Source of the DNA: JANMQK01 sp031370485
Lineage (GTDB): Bacteria > Acidobacteriota > Polarisedimenticolia > Gp22-AA2
DNA length: 13,096 nt
Assembly: GCA_031370485.1 (NCBI GenBank)
Contig: JANMQK010000285.1
Span: forward strand, 1 to 13,096
Reading direction: 5' to 3'
Shown: one piece after another, positions 7,486 to 13,096 of the stretch
How positions within the stretch are numbered: position 1 is the first letter of the stretch
Layout: each line of letters opens with the position of its first letter
Position numbers and translations under genes: made by a program
Notes under the pieces: generated by a model
What the model was told of the DNA's origin: nothing
The model's database searches: none
What the model saw: the letters and a program-made list of their open reading frames with translations, nothing else

Positions 7486-8223
7486 TCAGCGCAGGTGCCG
7501 CCCGCCGTCGACCCGCAGGCACTCGCCCGTCACGAAATCGGTCTCGACGAGGAAAATGACCGCCTTGGCGATCTCGAGCGGCCCGCCCCAGCGGCCGAGG
7601 GGGGTCGCCTTCCTGACCTCCTGGTCCTCTTCCGCAGTAAAGCCGGACGGCTTGAGGATGGGACCCGGTGCGATGGCGTTGACCAGGATGTCGGGCGCCA
7701 GCTCGAGCGCCAGGCTCTGCGTCAGACCCGCGACACCCGCCTTCGACACGTAATACGGCAGAAACCCCGTGTAGCGCGGGCGGCCGCTCACCGGCAGCCA
7801 GTCGGTGAAATTGATGATCCGTCCTCCCCCCTGCGCCTTCATCAGGGGCGCCGCCCGCAGCGCCATGAAGTAGGCGCTCTTGAGGTTGGCGTCGAGGTTG
7901 GTCTGCCAGGACTTTTCGTCGAGCGATTCGAGCGGGGTCTTCTCGTAGATGGACGCCATGCAGACGAGGATGTCGAGCCGGCCGAATTCCTTGTGAGCCG
8001 CCGCGACGGCCGACGCGGCCCCGTCGGCCGCCGAGAGATCGGCCCGGACGGTCGCGGACCTCGCTCCGAGCCCGCGCACTGCATCGGCGGTCTCCTCCGC
8101 GCTCTTGCGCGAGGATCGGTAGGTCAGGGCCACGTCGCAGCCGCGGCGCGCCAGCTCCTCGGCCACGGTCCGTCCGATGCGTGCGCCGCCGCCGATGAGC
8201 GCCGCCTTGCCACGTGGGTCCAT
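7486..8223 (-). CDS. Short-chain dehydrogenase/reductase, PTR1/FolM-like active site
   Basis: A 245-residue Rossmann-fold NAD(P)H-dependent oxidoreductase, cytoplasmic, of usual SDR length. The nucleotide loop is GGGARIG (11-17); ADLS at 61-64 matches the adenine-binding Asp; Asn113 sits in NLKSAYF; Tyr157 and Lys161 form the YxxxK pair (YYVSK); NAIAPGPI (182-189) follows as usual. Two departures stand out. The NNAG-type motif reads CMAS (88-91), and the catalytic Ser position appears to be Asp141 (NFTD), as in pteridine reductase PTR1 and FolM rather than FabG-type enzymes. The Arg in GGGARIG also suits NADPH preference. A pterin or related reductase is therefore possible, but substrate is not proven. 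SD AGAGGGGA lies about eight bases upstream. It follows the amidase by 62 bases, so co-transcription is uncertain. Confidence 0.9.
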   Translation of the reverse strand: MDPRGKAALIGGGARIGRTVAEELARRGCDVALTYRSSRKSAEETADAVRGLGARSATVRADLSAADGAASAVAAAHKEFGRLDILVCMASIYEKTPLESLDEKSWQTNLDANLKSAYFMALRAAPLMKAQGGGRIINFTDWLPVSGRPRYTGFLPYYVSKAGVAGLTQSLALELAPDILVNAIAPGPILKPSGFTAEEDQEVRKATPLGRWGGPLEIAKAVIFLVETDFVTGECLRVDGGRHLR

Positions 8224-8239
8224 GCGCCGGGTCCCCTCT

Positions 8240-8284
8240 TCTTTGCGTGAGCCTGTCTTTGCGAGAACCGGCCGCGTACGCGGC
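8240..8284. other. Perfect 14-bp palindrome and 8-bp direct repeats between amidase and SDR genes
   Basis: GCCGCGTACGCGGC at 8271-8284 is a perfect palindrome just after the amidase stop. TCTTTGCG occurs at 8240-8247 and again at 8256-8263, 16 bases apart, just upstream of the SDR ribosome binding site. On the - strand the palindrome would make a 5-bp hairpin with a GUAC loop but no T run follows, so it is not a convincing terminator. It may be a protein-binding site or mRNA-processing hairpin; this is a guess. Confidence 0.35.
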
Positions 8285-8285
8285 T

Positions 8286-9695
8286 TCAGGACGAGGCTGT
8301 CGTCCTGATGGGCGGCCGCCGTGTGTGCCAGGATGTGATCTTCTGGTAGTGACGCGCCAGGGCGACCGTCTTGTTCTCCTCGAAAGCGCCGCTCATCGCG
8401 GTCAACCCCACGGGCAGCCCGTCATCCCCGAAACCGCAGGGCACCGAGATCGCCGGCAGCCCGCAGAGGTTTCCCGCGGCCCCAACCGGGTCGGGCCAGG
8501 AGATGTCGGAGAAATCCTTGTCCGCCGGGAAGGCGGTGTGCATTTCGCCCGGGTAGAGCAGCACGTCGTAGCGCCGGAAAAATGCCGCCATCTCGCGCTG
8601 GCAGATCGTGCGGATACGCTCCGCCTTCACGAGATCGGCGCCGCTCACCGCGCGGGCCACGATGAACGCGAGCGGCGCCTGCGGACTGACGAGCTGGCGC
8701 GCCCCGCCGTCGCGTAAATCCTCGAACGCCGTCGCGACCTCGCTTACCAAAATGATGTACGCCACGCTCTCGAACGGCAGGTCGGGAAGCTTCGCCTCCT
8801 CGATGCGCACGCCGCTCCGCCCCAGGTCGTCGAGGGCCTGCCGGAACGCCCGCTCGACCGAGGGGTCGCCGTACTTCTCGAAGTCGAGCTTGAGAAAGCC
8901 GACCCTGAGCCTGCCGGCCGCATCGGGCGACGAGGGAGGGAATGGGGGCTCGTCCGCCGAGTAGGGATCATCGGGGTCCCGTCCTTCGAGGACCCTCAGG
9001 ACCGTCTCGCAGTCGCGCGCCGAGCGGCTCATCGGGCCCAGCTTGTCGAGCGTCCATGACAGCGCCATGACCCCCTTCCGCGATATCCGGCCGAAGGTAG
9101 GCCGCAGGCCGCTGATCCCGCAGAAGGTGGAGGGGCAGATGATCGACCCCCAGGTCTCCGAACCGATCGCGAAGGGCACCAGGGCCGCCGCCACCGCCGC
9201 GCCCGAGCCGGAGGACGACCCGCAGGTCCAGCGGTCGAGGCCCCACGGGTTCAGCGTCGCCCCGGTCAGCGAGGCGTCGGCCTTGGAATAGCCGAGCCCT
9301 CCCGCCAGCTCGATCATGGCCAGCTTGCCGAGAAGGACCGCGCCCGCCTCGCGCAGCCGCCGCACCACCGCCGCGTCCTCGTCGAACACCTGACTGGCGT
9401 ACGGCCGGGCTCCCCAGGTGGTCGGCGTCCCCTTCGTGGCCACGAGGTCCTTGGCGCCATAGGGAATGCCGTGCAGCGGACCGCGGATCTTTCCCCGGGA
9501 GATCTCCCGCTGGGCTTCCCTGGCCTGCTGGAGCGCCAGGTCGCGGGTGACCGTCACGAAGGCGTGCAGCCTCGGGTCGAGTGATTCGATGCGGGCCAGG
9601 TAGCCCTCGGCCAGCTCGACCGGCGATATCGCGCGGCCCTGGATCAGCTTCGACAGCTCGCTGACCGGCTTGAAGAGAACTTCGTCCCCGATCAT
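8286..9695 (-). CDS. Amidase-signature family hydrolase (GatA-related)
   Basis: A 469-residue amidase of the Ser-cisSer-Lys family, which hydrolyses amide bonds. Catalytic Lys82 lies in GIPYGAKD (76-83), the cis-Ser in the GSSSGSG run (159-165), and the nucleophile is Ser184 in GSETWGSIICP. The usual first Gly of the nucleophile motif (GSDTGGS in GatA) is Trp182. The stretch GLRPTFGRISRKGVM follows, then DKLGPMSRSARDCE, as in a GatA-like subgroup of secreted or stand-alone amidases. No GatB or GatC lies nearby, and the sequence departs from tRNA amidotransferase GatA, so a free amidase is likelier. It has no signal peptide. The start overlaps the preceding small Tat-signal gene by four bases (ATGA) with only a weak SD, suggesting translational coupling. 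Substrate is unknown. Confidence 0.93.
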   Translation of the reverse strand: MIGDEVLFKPVSELSKLIQGRAISPVELAEGYLARIESLDPRLHAFVTVTRDLALQQAREAQREISRGKIRGPLHGIPYGAKDLVATKGTPTTWGARPYASQVFDEDAAVVRRLREAGAVLLGKLAMIELAGGLGYSKADASLTGATLNPWGLDRWTCGSSSGSGAAVAAALVPFAIGSETWGSIICPSTFCGISGLRPTFGRISRKGVMALSWTLDKLGPMSRSARDCETVLRVLEGRDPDDPYSADEPPFPPSSPDAAGRLRVGFLKLDFEKYGDPSVERAFRQALDDLGRSGVRIEEAKLPDLPFESVAYIILVSEVATAFEDLRDGGARQLVSPQAPLAFIVARAVSGADLVKAERIRTICQREMAAFFRRYDVLLYPGEMHTAFPADKDFSDISWPDPVGAAGNLCGLPAISVPCGFGDDGLPVGLTAMSGAFEENKTVALARHYQKITSWHTRRPPIRTTASS

Positions 9696-10039
9696 CGGCG
9701 TTTCCGTGACGGGGGCGCCGATTTGAGGGCCCGGAAAATATCGCTGGGCGGCACGTCGTTCCCCAGTTTGAAGTCGCGGATCGACTTCAGGCTTTCCTCG
9801 ATCTGCGTGACGCTCTTGCGGACCCGCTTGCGCTCGTCGGAGGTCAGCGTGTCGTCCTGCTTCGCCAGGAACTTCGCGAGGGGCGTGGGGGAGGGATCGG
9901 GCGGCGGCGCCCCGGCCGCCTGGTTCGCCGCGGCCGCGGTACGGGTCCCCAGGAAAGTCGCCAGCGGCAGGGCCGTGACGACGGCCGCCACCGGCGCGCC
10001 AAGCACCAGACCGGTCATGCGCCTGCGGGTCAGTTTCAT
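9692..10039 (-). CDS. Small Tat-signal protein, probable detached N-terminal domain of the amidase
   Basis: A 115-residue exported protein with a twin-arginine-like signal (TRRRMTG at 4-10, hydrophobic core to about 30, AAAA|NQ-like cleavage near 38). A Pro-rich linker (44-53) follows, then a predicted helical part with LTSDERKRVRKSVTQIEESL (65-84) and DFKLGNDVPPSDIF (89-102). From memory, some amidases of this subgroup begin with a Tat signal followed by a similar stretch: an FTDEER-type helix, then PLDNSVPP. Here the same module stands as its own gene, overlapping the amidase by four bases. It may escort the signal-less amidase through the Tat pathway or act as a subunit. SD GAGGAGG lies about five bases upstream of the ATG. 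It lies 37 bases after the EF-P gene. The CDS is well supported; the functional link is inference. Confidence 0.8.
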   Translation of the reverse strand: MKLTRRRMTGLVLGAPVAAVVTALPLATFLGTRTAAAANQAAGAPPPDPSPTPLAKFLAKQDDTLTSDERKRVRKSVTQIEESLKSIRDFKLGNDVPPSDIFRALKSAPPSRKRR

Positions 10040-10076
10040 CGGTTCCTCCTCGACAGTGTCATCCGGCCCTGGACGG

Positions 10077-10649
10077 TCATTTCCCGGCGCGCTTGACGAA
10101 CTCGCCGGTCGTCGTGTCCACGACGACGGTCTCCCCCGCTTCGAGGTAGACCGGCACCCGGAGCGTCGTGCCGTTCGACAGGGTCGCGGACTTGGTCACC
10201 TTGCCGCTCGCCATGTCGGAGCGTCCCCCAGGCCCGGTCTCGGTCACCTCGAACTCGACGAACTGCGGCACTTCGATCCCGACGACACGCCCCTCGAAGA
10301 CGATGGAGCGGAGCGTGATCCCCTCGCGCAGGAAGCGGACCGCGTCGCCGAGAATCTCCGGTCCCAGGTGGAACTGCTCGTACGAGTCCTCGTCCATGAA
10401 ATGCCGGTCGTCTTCCTCGGCGTAGAGGTAGTTGATCTTGCGGCGCTCGAGATCGGGCTCCTCGAACTTGTCCCCCGACTTGAAGGTCATGTCGAGGACC
10501 TGCCCGGTGATGATGTTCTTGGCCTTCACCCGCACAAGTGTCGCGGCGCCCCGCGCCGAGGGGGTCTGCACCGAATAGTCCGTGATGAGGTAGGGCTTCC
10601 CCTCGACCAGGATCGCCAGACCCCGCCGGAAATCCCCCGTCGTGATCAC
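10077..10649 (-). CDS. efp: Elongation factor P with EfpL/YeiP-like arginine loop
   Basis: A 190-residue translation factor that binds ribosomes stalled at proline stretches near the E site. All three beta-barrel domains are present and the length is standard. The opening MITTGDFRRG is typical; VTETGPGG with ASGKVTKSATL and the C-terminal VDTTTGEFVKR follow canonical EF-P. The loop carrying the modified residue reads PSARGAATL (30-38), with Arg33, and is one residue longer than in Lys34- or Arg32-type EF-P. It closely resembles the loop of E. coli YeiP (EfpL), which also has Arg33. Thus the body is EF-P-like and the tip EfpL-like. The start is GTG, overlapping the methyltransferase stop as GTGA, with weak SD, so translation is probably coupled. 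No modification enzyme gene is seen in this window. Confidence 0.95.
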   Translation of the reverse strand: MITTGDFRRGLAILVEGKPYLITDYSVQTPSARGAATLVRVKAKNIITGQVLDMTFKSGDKFEEPDLERRKINYLYAEEDDRHFMDEDSYEQFHLGPEILGDAVRFLREGITLRSIVFEGRVVGIEVPQFVEFEVTETGPGGRSDMASGKVTKSATLSNGTTLRVPVYLEAGETVVVDTTTGEFVKRAGK

Positions 10650-11380
10650 GGGCGTTCCGGGGCGAAGATCAGGAAATACTGGTACGGAAGGAAGGTCTTC
10701 TCGTCGGCCAGCCTCCAGCCCGCCTGCTTCATCTCGTCCACCACGAACTCCCGCGTCAGCTTGTGCTCGGGCGGCGGCCCGACCGGCAGCGGCTTCTTGT
10801 GGAAGTCGACGATCGCGACCCGGCCGCCGGGCGTGAGGGCGTCGCGCATCCCCCTGAAATAGTCCAGCCGCGCGTCGATGTGATGGTAGGTGTCGACGAT
10901 GAGGACCCGGTCCACCCTGCCCCGGGGCAGGTACGGATCGTCAGGCGCGGCCAGCACCGGGACCACGTTAGGGAGATTGACGCCGCGGCAGCGCTTGCCG
11001 ATGTGCTCGACCATCTCCGGCTCGGTGTCGATCGCCAGCACGATCCCCGCGGGGCTGACGCCCCGGGAGAGGTGCCCCTCGAAGTACCCGGTGCCGGCCC
11101 CCAGGTCCGCGACCACCATCCCCGGCTTGAGATCGAGCGCCGCCGCCACCTCGGCCGGCTTCTGCCACGCGTCGCGCTCCGGGTCGTCGAAGACCTTCAC
11201 CCACTTCTCGATTCCGGTGAAAGGATGCCTCGTCGTTGCGTCGTGCGAGTCGTGCGGCGATGACTTTTCCGGCGGCGTCTTATCGTGCGGCGCCTCGTGC
11301 TGCTGCGCGCCGACGGCGACGACCCCGGCCAGCAGACCCCCGGAAAGGAGCACCGCCGCGAGAAACCGGGTCCGCTTCAT
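10646..11380 (-). CDS. Exported class I SAM-dependent methyltransferase
   Basis: A 244-residue protein. ATG 11380 is chosen because it begins a clear signal peptide (1-25, VGA|QQ-like cleavage), has an SD (AAGGGA) and overlaps the peptidase stop by four bases; the open frame upstream has no such support. A His-rich linker (28-52, five His) leads to a Rossmann methyltransferase domain: motif I VVADLGAGTGYFEGHL (89-104), acidic Asp118 in AIDTEPEM, DTYHHI (163-168) at the motif IV position, and LTPGGRVAIVDFHKKP (182-197). This resembles the 'predicted methyltransferase' group common in environmental bacteria. The signal peptide implies a periplasmic or membrane-associated enzyme, which is odd for a SAM user. 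It sits between an M20 peptidase and efp, overlapping both. Substrate is unknown. Confidence 0.9.
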   Translation of the reverse strand: MKRTRFLAAVLLSGGLLAGVVAVGAQQHEAPHDKTPPEKSSPHDSHDATTRHPFTGIEKWVKVFDDPERDAWQKPAEVAAALDLKPGMVVADLGAGTGYFEGHLSRGVSPAGIVLAIDTEPEMVEHIGKRCRGVNLPNVVPVLAAPDDPYLPRGRVDRVLIVDTYHHIDARLDYFRGMRDALTPGGRVAIVDFHKKPLPVGPPPEHKLTREFVVDEMKQAGWRLADEKTFLPYQYFLIFAPERP

Positions 11381-12672
11381 CGCCGTCCCTTGCCGGCCGG
11401 CCCCGGCGCGGAGGCGGGCGCTTTTTCCGCCGTGAGCTCGAACGCCAGGTTGGCGAGACGGCCGGCGAACGACACCAGCTGATCGATGTCGATCTCCTCG
11501 TTGGGCTGGTGGTAGGTGGCCTCGTCCCCCGGGGCCCAGCCGACCGCGTCGACCCCCATCAGCACCAGGTCCTTCGCGAAGGTCCCGCCGCCGCTGCCGA
11601 TGACCTTCGCATCCGGAGCGTGCCGCAGCAGCCGCTTCACGATCGGCGCCTCCGGCGAGACCTCGCACGGCAGGGCGTTCTGCACGATCTCGACCGCCAG
11701 CGCGGCGCCGGGCATGCCGCCCGATCCCGCGATCGCGGCATCGGCCAGCGACTGGATTTCCGTGCGAATCAACTCGGCCGTCTGGCCCGGGACGTAACGG
11801 ATGTCGAGGGTCGTCTCGCAGTCGGCCGGCACCGCGTTCGGCGCCACGCCCCCCCGGATGAGCCCCGTGTTGATCGTCGGCCCGCCGAGGATCGGGTGTG
11901 GCGTGTGGCGCAGTGAGGCCTTCTCGAGGGCAACCAGGAAGCGAGCCACGGCGTGGATGGCGTTGACCCCCTTGGCCGGCTCCATGGCATGGGCCTGGCG
12001 GCCGCGGCCCCTGACCTTGAGGAGGACCCGTCCCTTCTCGGCGACGTTGATCTCCTTCATGTTTCCGGCGATGTCGGGGATCACGGCGTCGGTGCAGGCG
12101 ATCAGCCCTTCTTCGATGAGAAAGGACAGCCCGACCCCGACACCGACCTCCTCGTCCCCCACGGCGCCAAAGACGAACGAGCCCGGGATCTCCCCCTCGT
12201 GCTCTTTCAGGATCTTGAGCGCCGCGAAGGAAGCGACCAGCGGTCCTTTGTCATCGAGCACGCCGCGGCCGTAAAGATTGCCATCCTTCTCGAACGGCTC
12301 GAAGGGGGGAAACCGCCAGTCGGAAGGGGCGCCGCTAGGCACCGTGTCGGTGTGCAGCAGGACCAGGAGCGTGCGGTAGCCGGGGAGGCCCCGTCCGACC
12401 TTCGCCAGGAGGTTGTCGCGGCCCGGGATCTTCGCGTGGGTCGTGAACGGCACGCCGAGACGCTTCAGCTCCTCCCCCAGGATCCGGACGACCTTCCCTT
12501 CCTGGCCGGGAGAGGTCATGCCGTCGGGCCCGCCGCCGGGAAAGTCCGCCTCCATGTAGTTCACCGTCCGCTCGCGGGCGATCCTGAGCGTCAGGTCGAC
12601 GATGAACGAGCGCAGCCGCGCCGCTTCCTCCTGGATCGCCCGCGGATCCGGTACCTTTTCGTCGTTTTTCAT
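11377..12672 (-). CDS. M20-family metallopeptidase (ArgE/DapE/CPG2-type)
   Basis: A 431-residue cytoplasmic zinc-dependent peptidase or deacylase. The start MKNDEKVP at 12672 is chosen because family similarity begins soon after; the open frame extends to 12813 but that part is low in family features. No strong SD is visible at 12672. Metal and catalytic residues are readable: His107 and Asp109 (LLHTDTVP), bridging Asp140 (GVLDDKG), Glu174/Glu175 (GDEEVG), Asp200 (DAVIPD) and His388 (ATYHQPNEEI). The dimerisation lid with AHAMEPAKGVNAI lies at about 227-239. Length and motif order fit the family; dipeptidase, acetylornithine-deacetylase-like or carboxypeptidase activities are all possible. 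A Pro/Ala/Lys/Arg-rich tail ends the chain. It is the first gene of the - strand run and overlaps the methyltransferase by four bases. Confidence 0.92.
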   Translation of the reverse strand: MKNDEKVPDPRAIQEEAARLRSFIVDLTLRIARERTVNYMEADFPGGGPDGMTSPGQEGKVVRILGEELKRLGVPFTTHAKIPGRDNLLAKVGRGLPGYRTLLVLLHTDTVPSGAPSDWRFPPFEPFEKDGNLYGRGVLDDKGPLVASFAALKILKEHEGEIPGSFVFGAVGDEEVGVGVGLSFLIEEGLIACTDAVIPDIAGNMKEINVAEKGRVLLKVRGRGRQAHAMEPAKGVNAIHAVARFLVALEKASLRHTPHPILGGPTINTGLIRGGVAPNAVPADCETTLDIRYVPGQTAELIRTEIQSLADAAIAGSGGMPGAALAVEIVQNALPCEVSPEAPIVKRLLRHAPDAKVIGSGGGTFAKDLVLMGVDAVGWAPGDEATYHQPNEEIDIDQLVSFAGRLANLAFELTAEKAPASAPGPAGKGRR

Positions 12673-12723
12673 GATGGGCGAGAGCCTACATGAGGTGCGG
12701 GTGGGGATCAAGGCCAGAACCGC

Positions 12724-12788
12724 GGCGGGCGCTTCCCTCCCCGGCGGGCGCGTTCCCCCCGCGAGCGCTTTCCCCCCCGGCGTCCCCC
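12724..12788. repeat. Short imperfect tandem repeats in divergent intergenic region
   Basis: Three GC-rich units of 18-19 bases follow each other: 12724-12742 (GGCGGGCGCTTCCCTCCCC), 12743-12760 (GGCGGGCGCGTTCCCCCC) and 12761-12778 (GCGAGCGCTTTCCCCCCC), with a partial fourth, GGCGTCCCCC, at 12779-12788. They share a GCGxGCGC-TT-C-tract pattern. They fill much of the 156-base region (12673-12828) between the divergent peptidase and RND adaptor genes, and could be regulatory or simply low-complexity. Confidence 0.5.
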
Positions 12789-12828
12789 TGATAGACTGCT
12801 GGGCGGCAATCACCTTCCGGAGCGTGGC

Positions 12829-13096
12829 ATGGATTCTGGTTCCAGGAAAGGCCGGTGGCTCGTCTGGACGGCTGTCATCGTCCTCGCGGCGGGCGCGGCC
12901 TGGTTCATGTTCGGCCGGGGGAAAAACGCCGGGGAGGACAAGTACCGCTCCGAGGCGGTCGGCAAGGGAAACGTGACGATGACCGTCACGGCCACGGGGA
13001 CCATCTCGGCGGTCACGCCCGTCCAGATCGGCAGCCGGGTGTCCGGGATCGTCGCGAAGCTCTACGTGGACTTCTACAGCCCGGGGAAGAAAGGGC
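12829..13096 (+). CDS. RND/MacA-type periplasmic adaptor (membrane fusion protein), 3' end outside window
   Basis: The first 89 codons of a membrane fusion protein. The N-terminus is cytoplasmic and basic (SRKGR), followed by one membrane anchor (about 10-28, LVWTAVIVLAAGAAWFMF). After this comes the family opening: VGKGNVTMTVTATGTISAVTPVQIGSRVSG at about 45-73 (seen here as a run of beta strands), then IVAKLYVDFYSPGKKG, the start of the barrel-sandwich/lipoyl domain as in MacA. Such proteins link an inner-membrane ABC (MacB) or RND pump to an outer-membrane channel. The SD CGGAG (12818-12822) sits six bases before ATG 12829. Which pump it serves cannot be told because the downstream genes are outside the window. 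It is divergent from the M20 peptidase gene. Confidence 0.88.
   Translation, partial: MDSGSRKGRWLVWTAVIVLAAGAAWFMFGRGKNAGEDKYRSEAVGKGNVTMTVTATGTISAVTPVQIGSRVSGIVAKLYVDFYSPGKKG

Noticed and set aside
9723..10862. + strand open frame of 379 codons opposite efp and the Tat-signal gene
   Set aside because: No domain features; the opposite strand encodes a clear EF-P.
11953..12693. + strand open frame opposite the M20 peptidase
   Set aside because: The - strand frame carries the complete M20 metal-binding set; this one shows no recognisable family.
12769..12797. Sigma70 promoter for the RND adaptor (TAGACT at 12792-12797)
   Set aside because: The -10 match is fair but the -35 position (TTTCCC) is poor, so I do not list it as a feature.
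12673..12813. N-terminal extension of the M20 peptidase to 12813
   Set aside because: The extra 47 residues are Arg/Pro/Gly-rich without family similarity, and the extension would cover the tandem repeats and likely promoter region.

Overview
This is a high-GC, densely packed bacterial window with 4-base gene overlaps and GTG as well as ATG starts. It encodes outer-membrane and secreted proteins: a TonB-dependent receptor, YceI, a thrombospondin-type-3 surface protein and an RND adaptor. This points to a didermic (Gram-negative type) environmental bacterium. The style of the secreted proteins and of the amidase, methyltransferase and peptidase genes suggests Acidobacteriota or a neighbouring uncultured phylum, but no marker here fixes the taxon. 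I see no rRNA, tRNA, IS element or CRISPR array.

Region 1 (1-6070, + strand) is a cobalamin acquisition locus. A cobalamin riboswitch, cut at its 5' edge by the window, leads a four-gene operon joined by 4- to 13-base overlaps: a secreted surface protein with a calcium-binding TSP3 stretch; a BtuB-like TonB-dependent receptor; a probable lipoprotein with a YncE/BtuG-like beta-propeller behind an extra N-terminal domain; and a secreted protein of unknown family. The layout recalls the BtuB-BtuG surface capture systems of Bacteroidetes. No BtuFCD transporter is present in the window. A hairpin at 6050-6070 may end the operon.

Region 2 (6075-7479) holds two divergent genes for small exported proteins, a YceI-family lipid-binding protein (-) and a SnoaL/NTF2-like protein (+). 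A possible sigma70-type promoter precedes the second.

Region 3 (7486-12672, - strand) is a six-gene co-directional run. Read in transcription order it is an M20 metallopeptidase, an exported class I methyltransferase, an elongation factor P with an EfpL-like arginine loop, a small Tat-signal protein, an amidase-signature enzyme and a PTR1/FolM-like short-chain reductase. The first three overlap by 4 bases each, as do the Tat protein and the amidase. The Tat protein looks like the detached N-terminal domain of the amidase.

Region 4 (12673-13096) is a 156-base divergent intergenic region with short imperfect tandem repeats, then the start of a MacA/HlyD-type RND efflux adaptor that runs off the window.
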